NCBI GenBank assembly: GCA_017421145.1
Contig: JAFOTA010000219.1
Span: 1-18,118, forward strand
Direction: 5' to 3'
Source: Treponema sp.
GTDB lineage: Bacteria; Spirochaetota; Spirochaetia; Treponematales; Treponemataceae
DNA length: 18,118 bases
Shown here: one piece after another, positions 1-6,969 of the stretch
How the letters are laid out: the number at the start of each line of letters is the position of its first letter
Numbering within the stretch: the first letter of the stretch is position 1
Translations under genes and position numbers: made by a program
Notes under the pieces: model-generated
The model's database searches: none
What the model was told of the DNA's origin: nothing
The model's input: the letters and a program-made list of their open reading frames with translations, nothing else

Positions 1-84
1 GCCCATGGTGATTGCACGCACGTCAAGCTTGTGGCGCATAAACATATTTACAGTCTCTTCAATTTCAACAGGTGAAAAAATCAT
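1..84 (-). CDS. UPF0210 / DUF711 (PFL-family) protein, N-terminal 28 codons
   Basis: Only the first 28 codons lie in the window; the rest runs off the left edge. The translation begins MIFSPVEIEETVNMF and ends in LDVRAITMG, which resembles the conserved N-terminal signature of the UPF0210 family (D-I/V-R-x-I/V-T-M-G-I). The family is widespread, its biochemical role is not established, and it is often labelled 'PFL family'. The ATG is at 84. A Shine-Dalgarno GAGGG (minus strand, about 91-95) lies six bases upstream, and a good promoter is further up, so this is the true start. The previous gene on this strand ends in a terminator, so this is a separate transcription unit. Assignment rests on one short signature. 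Confidence 0.72.
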   Translation of the reverse strand, partial: MIFSPVEIEETVNMFMRHKLDVRAITMG

Positions 85-112
85 GTGTTCCCTCGCATAT
101 TTTGTTTCAACG

Positions 113-141
113 ATTCTATACGATAACGGGAATAGTTTCAA
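113..141 (-). promoter_or_regulatory. sigma-70-type promoter for the UPF0210 gene
   Basis: On the minus strand TTGAAA (141-136), a 17-base spacer and TAGAAT (118-113) form a near-consensus promoter. The predicted start near 106 gives a leader of about 22 bases that contains the Shine-Dalgarno. Confidence 0.6.
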
Positions 142-157
142 TGCGGGAAAAAATCAA

Positions 158-187
158 AAAGCCCCGGAAAACAAATTCCAGGGCTTT
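158..187 (-). terminator. Rho-independent terminator after the 562-aa hypothetical gene
   Basis: Stem arms 158-169 and 176-187 pair over 12 positions with one mismatch (165/180) around a six-base loop. Read on the minus strand the hairpin ends GGGGCTTTTTG followed by a further run of T. It lies about 20 bases past the stop codon at 209. Confidence 0.85.
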
Positions 188-208
188 GAAAATATTTTCG
201 ATGGAAAA

Positions 209-1897
209 TCAATATCCGTCGCTCATGCTGCGGTTGATGTCCCTCTGATAAAGTTCCTGATAAATCATGCTGCGCTTTTTGAGCTCATCCTTGCGCTCCT
301 GTGGGAACGGTATGTAGCGCCAGAAGATTGCACGCACTTCTTTGTCAAGTTTCTGGGTTCCGTTGCATTCCTTTGTCATCCAGAGGATATAATCTTCTAT
401 AAAGTACTGCTTTACGTCGCCCTTGAGCTTTTTGCCTTCGATGTACTGATAGTACTGTCCGGTCAAGCCTTCTGACATCCAGTCGAAAGAAGCCTTTTCT
501 TTTGCAACCTGCCATCTCAAATCTGCGACTGCGGTAAGGCATGCCACTTTAAGATTGCGCGGGTACATTGGGATTACGATGCGTCCGCGGCTTGTTATGC
601 GGTTCATCCTTTCAAACGGTTCCCAGCAGAAACCTGAATCACCGTAGGTCGGAACCAAAAGAACATAAGGAACGATTCTGTTCGGTATGTTGCGGTGGAT
701 TCTCTGGAAGCAGCCCGGATCGATTGATTCAATCTCCTCCAGCTCACGGATAACGTTTTCACGGAATCCTGTTTCCTTTCCAAGACAATGGAAGAATTCC
801 TTGCTCAAAATCGGAAACTGGTTACCCTGGCGGCCGCAAGTCATCTTTGCCATCTGGCGCACGGTAGTCATTTCGCCGAGGATTTCCTCAACTCCGACTG
901 AAACCGTTTCTTCCGGGAATTCAGATGCTTTTGATTCAAGGCTGTAGTTTATTTCCTTTGCTTCCTGAAGTTCCCTAAGATAGCCGCTCATTTCTTTGTC
1001 CACTTTTTGCAGCGAATGAAAAAGCGTTGTAATTTCGGCAAAAAGCTTGCGCTGTATTTCAGAATACGGCTGCCTGTGCTTGTCAAAACCAATGACCGGA
1101 TCGTGCTGAGTAAGCATGGTGATTTTGTCCTGAACCTGAAGCTCAAGCCTGTCTCTTTCTGCCTCACGTGAACTCAAAAGGTTTTCCGCGCTCTGCATTT
1201 TTCCGTCGTTCTTGCTCTTGAGCTGCTGGATTCTCTGCTGATCGGCTCCCGGACCTGTTTTCTTTTTCATAGGAAGCTCATCGGTCAAACTTGGGGTAAG
1301 CTTTCCGGTTGCAATTTCTTTTATCCATTCGTCCATGTAAAGGACTGGCTCACCGGTGTTGTTGTCAAGGATTGCGCGTGAAAAGAAATCCTTCTGCTCA
1401 GGCGTAAAAAGTGACGGAAGAACCATTCCGTATCTCATGGCCAGTTTTTTGCTCAAAGGAGTCCTTGGGTTCACCATTTTCGGTGCCATTGACCTCAAGA
1501 AATTCCAATATGCCGGAATAATCTGCTGGCGGTATGCGGAGCGGTCGTTTCTGTCCTGTGTCGTAAGATATTTTGAAAGAATCTGATGCAGGCGCGGTGC
1601 ACTTTCGTCCTCTCCAGTAAAGCAAGTCTTGTAATACTTTGGGTCATCAAAAATAGGGTTAGGCTCGTCTTCCCAAAATTTTTCAATCGGCTTGAATTTG
1701 CTGACACTCAAATCGACGGCAAGAGGATCCTTATCAGGTTCTGAATCATCGTCAGAATATCTTCCGCTTCCAGATTCGCCGAATGTATAACCTTCTCCAT
1801 CATCAGGCATGGATTGGTCGTTTGTAGTCGGCAGATTGCTTTCCGTGTCATTCAAAAGGGCCGCAATTTCCGGGTCCATGTCTTCCATTCCACTCAT
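209..1897 (-). CDS. conserved hypothetical protein with acidic N-terminus and central coiled coil
   Basis: I do not recognise a characterised family. The frame opens at 1909, but I place the start at 1897, because GGGAG sits five bases before that ATG while the ATG at 1909 has only a weak purine run. This gives 562 aa, starting MSGMEDMDPEIAALL. Residues 1-60 are acidic and low-complexity, probably disordered. A compact region follows at about 65-215. A charged heptad-like stretch at about 220-320 is probably coiled coil. A C-terminal globular part at about 330-562 is rich in aromatic and basic residues. There is no signal peptide or membrane segment, so it should be cytoplasmic. It is transcribed alone, with a terminator at 158-187 and its own operator-like promoter. 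I believe similar long hypotheticals occur in treponemes, but cannot verify this. Confidence 0.8.
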   Translation of the reverse strand: MSGMEDMDPEIAALLNDTESNLPTTNDQSMPDDGEGYTFGESGSGRYSDDDSEPDKDPLAVDLSVSKFKPIEKFWEDEPNPIFDDPKYYKTCFTGEDESAPRLHQILSKYLTTQDRNDRSAYRQQIIPAYWNFLRSMAPKMVNPRTPLSKKLAMRYGMVLPSLFTPEQKDFFSRAILDNNTGEPVLYMDEWIKEIATGKLTPSLTDELPMKKKTGPGADQQRIQQLKSKNDGKMQSAENLLSSREAERDRLELQVQDKITMLTQHDPVIGFDKHRQPYSEIQRKLFAEITTLFHSLQKVDKEMSGYLRELQEAKEINYSLESKASEFPEETVSVGVEEILGEMTTVRQMAKMTCGRQGNQFPILSKEFFHCLGKETGFRENVIRELEEIESIDPGCFQRIHRNIPNRIVPYVLLVPTYGDSGFCWEPFERMNRITSRGRIVIPMYPRNLKVACLTAVADLRWQVAKEKASFDWMSEGLTGQYYQYIEGKKLKGDVKQYFIEDYILWMTKECNGTQKLDKEVRAIFWRYIPFPQERKDELKKRSMIYQELYQRDINRSMSDGY

Positions 1898-1929
1898 GTC
1901 TACTCCCATCTTTTATTTTTCAGTTTTAC

Positions 1930-1953
1930 ACTTTCTATAATTACTTTCTATAA
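1930..1953. repeat. tandem 11-bp direct repeat, ACTTTCTATAA twice
   Basis: ACTTTCTATAA occurs exactly at 1930-1940 and again at 1943-1953, a 13-base period. It lies in the predicted leader of the 562-aa hypothetical gene, between its promoter and start codon. It could be a tandem regulator site or chance in AT-rich DNA. Confidence 0.5.
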
Positions 1954-1955
1954 AT

Positions 1956-1987
1956 AATATGATATCTTCCAATTATAATATCATATT
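1956..1987. promoter_or_regulatory. 10-bp perfect inverted repeat, likely operator
   Basis: AATATGATAT (1956-1965) and ATATCATATT (1978-1987) are perfect inverted copies around a 12-base centre. On the minus strand the centre contains TATAAT (1977-1972). This is the best -10 for the downstream hypothetical gene, with TGGACT (2000-1995) as a 17-spaced -35. An inverted repeat straddling a -10 is typical of a repressor operator. It could instead be an AT-rich transcript hairpin, but has no GC core or T-tract for termination. Confidence 0.5.
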
Positions 1988-2000
1988 TCATTTCAGTCCA
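1972..2000 (-). promoter_or_regulatory. promoter for the 562-aa hypothetical gene
   Basis: Minus-strand TGGACT (2000-1995), a 17-base spacer and a perfect TATAAT (1977-1972). The predicted start near 1965 leaves a leader of about 68 bases containing the tandem 11-bp repeat. Confidence 0.5.
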
Positions 2001-2030
2001 CAGAAAATCCGGCTTTATGGGATGGACACA

Positions 2031-3545
2031 CTATAAATTCGCCTTGTCCCTCTGCAATGCCTTTTCCAATCTTGCAACTATGTCCTTAACGTCAGATTCC
2101 GTCTGTATTCCGTATTTTCTGAGCAATGCAGGCTCTATCTGATGGAATTCCAAATCTCCGCCCTGATAGTGGGTGAAAGAATCTGCAAGGCACACAATTT
2201 CGGCAAGTTTTTTAGTCTCCGCCGGCGCTGATTCAGGAGCATGGTGATAGCGGATGGTGTTGACGATCATATCCGGGAAATTCCATTTTTCGGCGACCAT
2301 TGCACCGACTTCAGAATGATTCACTCCGGCTACCAGGCGTTCAAAAAGCTCCGTATTAAGACCGTATTCAGCTGAAAGACTGCTTATCTGATCAAGTATG
2401 TCAGGATGGGCGGTCTCAAAGATGATTTTTCCCATGTCATGAAGAAGCCCGCAAACATAGCTGTCATCAATATATGCTTTCTCAGAAGAGTCACGGAAAA
2501 AGCTTCTTGCAAGATTGTATGAATAAAACGCAACTTTGTATGAATGATCCCAAAGCATTTTTATATGCTCGGTATCCTCATCGGAAGATAAAGTCTGAAC
2601 CGAACCGATGGAATAAAGCAGGTTTTTGATTCCGCGCAATCCGGCAAGCTTGACGGCTTCTCCGATCGAATGGCACGGCGTTACAAGCGAAAATGCGGCC
2701 GAGTTGACAAGCTTCAAAAGCTCGGCTGTCAAAGAAACGTCATTGGATATTTTCTGAGCAATGTCGCTCATCCTGCTTTCCGGGTCGTTTATGATTTTGC
2801 TGATTTCACTGATGTTTTCCGGGAATTCAGGCAGCCCGTCAATCAGAGAGGCGAATTTTGAAGAAAGCTCGGCAATGTCGTTGACCATCTGGGCATTGAA
2901 CGGCAGAGTGAGCCTTGTTATGGTTTCACCGTCCTCACTGAAAATCTGGTATGTTTCTTCCGTAAGACCGATTTTTTTCAAAACCAGAATCATGATGACA
3001 AGTCCGAGTCCTGCGCCTTCAGAATCATCAAGGAGCTGGGCAAGTCCGTCTTCCACTGATTTATACTGCTGCGCCCTCGTTATCTTGTCGTGGATCCTCT
3101 TGTATTCATAATAAGTAAGCTCGGCCTTATTGCGCACTTCAATACGGATTTTGTTGTTCCGGGTCTGCATGATAGTCTTTACGTAAAGACCGCGTTCTTT
3201 TTGAATCTGGAGATAATGATCGATGTTTTCGATTGTTTCCTGCTTGAAATTCTTCATTCCGCGCAGATAATCAGAACGGTTGTTTATGTCCAGGCCTTTT
3301 TCTTCAAAGTATATGCGCTTTGTATTGGCCTTTTTTGCATTGTTCACCAATTCCTTGAGGCAATAGGACAAACTTTCCACCATCTGATCCTGCCTCACTT
3401 CGGTAAGGAAAACCTTCAGCACGTCCGCCATATAATCTTCCATTTCGTGAGGGAGGGTATAAGTTGTTATCGTAAGAGGTATTCCTGATTGTATTGCCTT
3501 ACGGACTTTTGTAACATCAACCTCTATTCTTTCCGCCTGAGCCAT
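2031..3545 (-). CDS. HDOD-domain signalling protein with N-terminal GHKL ATPase-like domain
   Basis: A 504-aa cytoplasmic protein with two modules. Residues about 20-215 resemble a GHKL (histidine-kinase-type) ATP-binding domain. An N-box is visible (LKELVNNAKKAN, 63-74, with Glu65, Asn68 and Asn69), as is a glycine-rich lid (EGAGLGL, 176-182). The expected D-x-G-x-G adenine motif between them is absent (VRNKAEL instead), so ATP binding is uncertain. Residues about 228-500 are an HDOD domain. It keeps the HD-superfamily set His334, His369-Asp370 (LLHDMGK), His410, His434-His435 and Asp455, but no GYP motif. HDOD proteins generally act in signalling, often near motility or c-di-GMP circuits; a specific role here is inference. 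The ATG at 3545 follows AAGGA at six bases. The gene is monocistronic, with its own promoter. Confidence 0.85.
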   Translation of the reverse strand: MAQAERIEVDVTKVRKAIQSGIPLTITTYTLPHEMEDYMADVLKVFLTEVRQDQMVESLSYCLKELVNNAKKANTKRIYFEEKGLDINNRSDYLRGMKNFKQETIENIDHYLQIQKERGLYVKTIMQTRNNKIRIEVRNKAELTYYEYKRIHDKITRAQQYKSVEDGLAQLLDDSEGAGLGLVIMILVLKKIGLTEETYQIFSEDGETITRLTLPFNAQMVNDIAELSSKFASLIDGLPEFPENISEISKIINDPESRMSDIAQKISNDVSLTAELLKLVNSAAFSLVTPCHSIGEAVKLAGLRGIKNLLYSIGSVQTLSSDEDTEHIKMLWDHSYKVAFYSYNLARSFFRDSSEKAYIDDSYVCGLLHDMGKIIFETAHPDILDQISSLSAEYGLNTELFERLVAGVNHSEVGAMVAEKWNFPDMIVNTIRYHHAPESAPAETKKLAEIVCLADSFTHYQGGDLEFHQIEPALLRKYGIQTESDVKDIVARLEKALQRDKANL

Positions 3546-3559
3546 AGCATTTCCTTAAC

Positions 3560-3578
3560 GGCCGGTAAAAAACCAGCC
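3560..3578 (-). promoter_or_regulatory. small hairpin just upstream of the HDOD gene ribosome site
   Basis: In the minus-strand transcript GGCUGG and CCGGCC (3578-3573 and 3565-3560) pair over six positions, one of them G-U, around a seven-base U-rich loop. The hairpin ends three bases before the AAGGA Shine-Dalgarno (3556-3552), so it could affect translation or mRNA stability. Confidence 0.35.
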
Positions 3579-3609
3579 AGACTTTTTATAATGATCCTGT
3601 TGTCCATCT

Positions 3610-3638
3610 ATTATAACACAGAATCCGATATTTTGAAA
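3610..3638 (-). promoter_or_regulatory. promoter for the HDOD gene
   Basis: Minus-strand TATAAT (3615-3610) is a perfect -10. The -35 at 17 bases is weak (TTTCAA, 3638-3633). The predicted leader is about 57 bases and contains the hairpin and Shine-Dalgarno. Confidence 0.45.
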
Positions 3639-3688
3639 CATTCCTTTATAAAAGTATGGAGCAGCCGGAAATTGCCCCATGCTTACGG

Positions 3689-4513
3689 TCAGCGATGGTT
3701 CCGCAAATAATCCGTCCATTCCTGCATCAATATTCCGAAAGCGACTCCTACGTTAAGCGAAGCCTTCAGCCCGGTCATGGGAATGGTGACTATCCGGCCT
3801 TCTGCCTTTGCCAAAGCTTCCGGACTCACCCCAAGCTCTTCCGAACCGATTATGACCGTTCCTTTTTCCGGAAATTTGAACTCTTTCACTGGGATTCCGC
3901 CTGTTTCCAAGACAAAGATTTCTGAATCTGACGAAGAAACAAGCTCATCCAGGGAGCAGCGGGTATAACCCATGGTTTCTATGCACCCCATCGCGCTTCT
4001 GACTGCTTTTGGCTGGGCAGGATCCGTGCACATCGGTGAAAGATACACTTTTTCACAGCCCATGGCTTCGGCAGTCCTGAAAATGGAGCCAAGGTTGAAC
4101 GGTGAACGGATATCTTCCGCATATACGGCCGTTCCAGGGAAAAAATTTCTCTTTTCCACGGTATTTTTTTCCATAGAATGAGGCGCTATTACAAGGTCCC
4201 ATTCTGCGGGGAACGTTCCTATTATGGCCAGCAATGCATTTCTTGCAACATTGCAGACCCTTCTTTCATCAAAATCTTCATCGGAAAGCAGACGCTCAAG
4301 CTCGGCGGCACTGTTTTCGGAAAGCTTCGGGTCGCTCAAAACCACGTTCACGACCGCCTTTGTATATTCCCTGCGGCTCATGGACGGAAAATTATAGCCC
4401 GTGCCTTTTTCTGCGATTCCGGCTATGTCACGCTCAAGTTCGCCGAAAGTCAGTGCAAGCTTACGCCTCTTTTGTCCTGCTGAAAGTTCCGAAAGACGAT
4501 CCGGTGATATCAT
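3689..4513 (-). CDS. TrmH/SpoU-family (SPOUT) RNA 2'-O-methyltransferase
   Basis: A 274-aa SAM-dependent ribose methyltransferase of the SPOUT superfamily. The three SpoU motifs are in the C-terminal half. Motif 1 is FNLGSIFRTAEAMG (139-152; Asn140, Arg146). Motif 2 is GTVIIGSEELGV (218-229; Glu225). Motif 3 is IPMTGLKASLNVGVAFG (244-260; Ser252, Asn254). This trefoil-knot region binds SAM. Residues 1-125 form an extra N-terminal helical domain, longer than in the smallest TrmH enzymes, probably for RNA recognition. The substrate (a 23S rRNA or tRNA position) cannot be read from sequence. The ATG at 4513 is preceded by AAGG at eight bases. It starts 15 bases after the stop of the Fe-ADH-like gene and is very likely co-transcribed with it. 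Confidence 0.9.
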   Translation of the reverse strand: MISPDRLSELSAGQKRRKLALTFGELERDIAGIAEKGTGYNFPSMSRREYTKAVVNVVLSDPKLSENSAAELERLLSDEDFDERRVCNVARNALLAIIGTFPAEWDLVIAPHSMEKNTVEKRNFFPGTAVYAEDIRSPFNLGSIFRTAEAMGCEKVYLSPMCTDPAQPKAVRSAMGCIETMGYTRCSLDELVSSSDSEIFVLETGGIPVKEFKFPEKGTVIIGSEELGVSPEALAKAEGRIVTIPMTGLKASLNVGVAFGILMQEWTDYLRNHR

Positions 4514-4528
4514 TTCAAAAACCTTGGA

Positions 4529-5677
4529 TCAGAATGCCTGCTTTATAAGATCGAACAAATCATCGCTGGTCATGCTGCGCTGAAGGGTGTTGATCAGGTC
4601 AACGTCCTGGGCATCTTCTGCACAAAGGGCAAGCTGCTCGATCGTAACGTTCAGATCTTTAAGGCGTGCCGGAAGATTTGCTTTTGCGATGTGCTGGCGG
4701 ACATACTCAATCAAAGACTCGACGGCATCATCATCACTTGCGTCAACCGGACATGCGCGGAGGATTTTTGCCAGATGAGCCAGACGGTCCTTACGGAATT
4801 TTGCGGCATCCTCGATGATATAAGGGAACAAAATCAGCGTGGTGAGGGATTTCGTAATCTTATATCTTGAATTGATGCACATTGAGATGAGCGAACCCGC
4901 ACCGATGGAGCTTGATGCGGCGGCCAAAGATGCCATACATCCTGCCTGGCTGAAAAGGACTTCCTGAGGAGTGGTTATCGTCAGCGTCGGGGAACCGTCC
5001 ATTGCATAGCTCAAAAGCTCCACTGCCTTTTCTGCAATCATGTCGCTGAAGAAAGTGGCTTTCTGGCTCAAATATGCTTCCGTGGCAATACAAAGGCACT
5101 CTATCGCCATTGATGCCATCTGGTTTTCGGTAAGGGACACCGTCAGATTCGGGTCAAAGAGAACCATCTTGCAAAGTCCGTAGCGTCCGTTCAAAAGGCG
5201 GATTTTTGATGAGCGTGAATCAACGATCGGCGTTCGGTCAGTAAAGATGAAAGGCTCGCGGACAGTGGTTGGTAGAGCAATCAAAGGGAGCGGTGCCGTA
5301 GAAGGATTAGCCCCGTCAATGAAATCATAGACTTCGTGGGTTTCGTGGTACAGGACAGAAACGGCCTTCGCTGCATTCAGCGTCTTGGAACCACCCACCG
5401 CAATCACTCCGTGTATATGAGCTTCGCGGGCAAGGTTCAGGGCATTTTCAACGACCTGAGTGTCAGCAACTCCGGGAATTTCATCAAAGACAAAAAAATC
5501 GATTTTCCTGTCTTCCAGAGATTTGACGACTTTTTCAGCATTGCCGACCTGTTTTAGGACAGGATCCATTATGACCATGAACTTGCTGCCGAAATCCTTT
5601 ACATACTGTCCCAGACGGCTTGTAGTATACGAACCCAAAACGATGTTAGGCTGAATCTTGAAAATAAAATCAGACAT
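4529..5677 (-). CDS. iron-containing alcohol dehydrogenase-like protein, catalytic motifs degenerate
   Basis: At 382 aa this has the length and block order of the Fe-ADH / glycerol dehydrogenase / dehydroquinate synthase fold: an N-terminal nucleotide half (FKIQPNIVLGSYTTSRLG; VIAVGGSKTLNAAKAV) and an all-helical half. Functional motifs are eroded. The usual GGGSxxDxAK reads GGSKTLNAAK (95-104), with Asn for Asp. P-T-T-x-x-T-G-S-E reads PTTVREPF (136-143). The metal motif D-x-x-x-H reads ECLCI (193-197), so His is Ile. No histidine lies in the later His-rich block (about 257-290). It probably does not bind iron or zinc and may be a repurposed or inactive relative. The ATG at 5677 has GGGAG six bases upstream. 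It is first in a two-gene unit with the SPOUT methyltransferase. Confidence 0.8.
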   Translation of the reverse strand: MSDFIFKIQPNIVLGSYTTSRLGQYVKDFGSKFMVIMDPVLKQVGNAEKVVKSLEDRKIDFFVFDEIPGVADTQVVENALNLAREAHIHGVIAVGGSKTLNAAKAVSVLYHETHEVYDFIDGANPSTAPLPLIALPTTVREPFIFTDRTPIVDSRSSKIRLLNGRYGLCKMVLFDPNLTVSLTENQMASMAIECLCIATEAYLSQKATFFSDMIAEKAVELLSYAMDGSPTLTITTPQEVLFSQAGCMASLAAASSSIGAGSLISMCINSRYKITKSLTTLILFPYIIEDAAKFRKDRLAHLAKILRACPVDASDDDAVESLIEYVRQHIAKANLPARLKDLNVTIEQLALCAEDAQDVDLINTLQRSMTSDDLFDLIKQAF

Positions 5678-5688
5678 TTAAAACTCCC

Positions 5689-5705
5689 GGCAGCATAAAA
5701 CTGCC
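5689..5705 (-). promoter_or_regulatory. hairpin abutting the ribosome site of the Fe-ADH-like gene
   Basis: In the minus-strand RNA GGCAG (5705-5701) pairs with CUGCC (5693-5689) around a seven-base loop. The hairpin touches the GGGAG Shine-Dalgarno (5688-5684). The 111 bases between this start and the upstream terminator show no strong promoter match, only weak TTGATT-type boxes. Confidence 0.3.
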
Positions 5706-5788
5706 CCTACGTCTATTAACGGAAAAATCAAGGCATTCCTTAAATCAAAACAGAAAGAAGCGGCAAAGAACATCTGTTGAAATAAAAA

Positions 5789-5812
5789 AAAGGACGGAAG
5801 AATCCGCCCTTT
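5789..5812 (-). terminator. Rho-independent terminator downstream of flgM
   Basis: Arms 5789-5798 and 5803-5812 pair with one mismatch (5794/5807) around a four-base loop. On the minus strand the hairpin ends in CC followed by nine T, a strong terminator. It lies about 140 bases after the flgM stop and about 111 bases before the Fe-ADH-like start, so it could end the rsmI-flgM mRNA, end a small RNA, or act as an attenuator. Confidence 0.85.
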
Positions 5813-5932
5813 TCCAAGAAGTTTAAAACCGTAAATCTGTAAATCCCACACTGTTCTGAAGCTAAACCTTGTGTTATTTACGCTCAAGATTTAGTTTTAA
5901 CACTCCACCCGTTACTTTAGAGCCAACTTCTT
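5789..5932 (-). ncRNA. candidate structured RNA: small RNA, 3' UTR element or attenuator
   Basis: The 274-base gap between flgM and the Fe-ADH-like gene has no convincing ORF but is rich in pairing on the minus strand. An outer eight-bp stem joins AAGAAGTT (5932-5925) to AACTTCTT (5823-5816). Inside it CTAAATCTTG (5894-5885) pairs with CAAGGTTTAG (5871-5862) over ten positions around a 13-base loop. One pair is G-U on the minus strand but a C-A mismatch on the plus strand, which favours a minus-strand transcript. The terminator follows directly. A competing six-bp pairing (5898-5903 with 5871-5876) would exclude most of the inner hairpin. I do not recognise a known RNA family. Confidence 0.35.
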
Positions 5933-5951
5933 AACCTGCAAAAACCTGCGC

Positions 5952-6239
5952 TTACAGACCGTAGGCATCCATGATGCGGTCAGCCGTAGCCGCGATTGTC
6001 TCTGCATTCAAGTAGTTAGGATCCTGGATCTTGATTTTGATCTGATCAATCAAGTTCTGGCGTACATCAGGAGTTTCATCAGCGACCTTTCCCATGTAGT
6101 ACTCGGTTGCCAACTCCCTGGCTTCGTCGGAAACATTGATTTCATCAGCTCCTGCCTTCAGACTTGAAACGTTGTTTGAGCGTTTTACGTTCTGGAGGTT
6201 GTTAAGAGATTCTACTCTAGAAATCTTATCAATCATCAT
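5952..6239 (-). CDS. flgM: FlgM-like flagellar anti-sigma factor
   Basis: A 95-aa protein from the ATG at 6239 (MMIDKISRVESLNN); the next ATG at 6236 is equally possible. GGGAGGAAGG ends about six bases upstream. The frame is open back to 6275, but those codons lack a ribosome site. The layout fits FlgM: a polar, flexible N-terminus with a 'DEINVSDEARELA' segment (about 32-44), then a helical C-terminus with LIDQIKIKIQDPNYLNAETI, like the I-K-x-x-I-x-x-G-x-Y-x-x-x-x-x-x-I pattern that binds sigma-28. FlgM holds FliA inactive until the hook-basal body is complete. The start overlaps the end of rsmI by 11 bases, so translation is probably coupled. Short and divergent, so the family call is good but not certain. 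Confidence 0.75.
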   Translation of the reverse strand: MMIDKISRVESLNNLQNVKRSNNVSSLKAGADEINVSDEARELATEYYMGKVADETPDVRQNLIDQIKIKIQDPNYLNAETIAATADRIMDAYGL

Positions 6240-6963
6240 AGTAACCTTCCTCCCTATTATTATCGGAGTCATCATTTAAAAGTTTAGTATTTTTATTTGA
6301 AGAAATAAATACGGCAAATTCACCCAAAACCTTCGTCCGCCCTGAATAATCAGCCAGAATTTCAGTGACCGGGCCGTCGTTTATCTCTTCATGGAGCTTG
6401 GTCAGCTCACGTCCTACCACAACCCTTCTTTCCGGGTCGATTTCCGCTATATCCGAAAGCAGCTTGACCACCCTGAACGGACTTTCGTAGACAACCACGG
6501 CGGCATCCATTTCCATAAGCTCACGCAGCCTTTTTCTGCGTCTTCCCGGCTTCGGTGAAAGGAATCCCTCAAAAACAAGGGTCTTACCACCTGCTCCGGC
6601 CACTGAAACCAATGTTGCGAACGCACTGGGTCCAGGAATCGGAATCACCTTATGCCCGGCTTTCCTGACTTCACCCACAAGCACGGCTCCAGGGTCGCTT
6701 ATTCCGGGTTCTCCGGCATCGCTTGCATACGCCACGGATTTTCCTTCATCCAAAAGCGCGATGATTTTCTCAGAGGCAGTTTTTTCATTCTGCGAACGGC
6801 AGCTGATCATGGGTTTGCGGATTTCAAAATGGCTCAAAAGCTCCAGAGTATGCCTGGTGTCCTCCGCCGCAACCACATCCACGGACTTGAGCGTTTCAAG
6901 CGCCCTGAAAGTGATGTCCCCCAAATTCCCGATTGGCGTTCCTACAATGTATAATTCAGACAC
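6229..6963 (-). CDS. rsmI: RsmI, 16S rRNA (cytidine-1402-2'-O)-methyltransferase
   Basis: A tetrapyrrole-methylase-fold enzyme that methylates the 2'-O of C1402 in the decoding centre of 16S rRNA using SAM. The family motifs run in order: LYIVGTPIGNLGDITFRALE at the N-terminus, AAEDTRHT, YASDAGEPGISDPG (usually SDAGTPGISDPG), and PIPGPSAFATLVSVAG. From the GTG at 6963 it is 244 aa. A TTG 18 bases upstream (6981) is in frame, but the GTG start gives MSELYIVG, which matches RsmI N-termini, and the TTG would lie inside the promoter spacer. The last about 20 residues are an acidic tail not typical of the family. No Shine-Dalgarno is present; a -10 ends six bases before GTG. It overlaps flgM at its 3' end. 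Confidence 0.93.
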   Translation of the reverse strand: MSELYIVGTPIGNLGDITFRALETLKSVDVVAAEDTRHTLELLSHFEIRKPMISCRSQNEKTASEKIIALLDEGKSVAYASDAGEPGISDPGAVLVGEVRKAGHKVIPIPGPSAFATLVSVAGAGGKTLVFEGFLSPKPGRRRKRLRELMEMDAAVVVYESPFRVVKLLSDIAEIDPERRVVVGRELTKLHEEINDGPVTEILADYSGRTKVLGEFAVFISSNKNTKLLNDDSDNNREEGYYDD

Positions 6964-6969
6964 GAGTAT

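Noticed and set aside
5678..5887. Minus-strand 69-codon frame starting at TTG, with a GGTGGAG upstream.
   Set aside because: It reads straight through a strong terminator and ends against the next gene's start; the RNA-structure explanation fits better.
5862..5903. H-type pseudoknot formed by 5898-5903/5871-5876 and the ten-bp hairpin.
   Set aside because: The two pairings share a base and leave no connecting loop, so they are better seen as alternatives than as a pseudoknot.
6239..6275. Upstream extension of flgM giving 12 extra residues.
   Set aside because: The Shine-Dalgarno lies directly before 6239, and the extra residues are only the second frame of the rsmI end.
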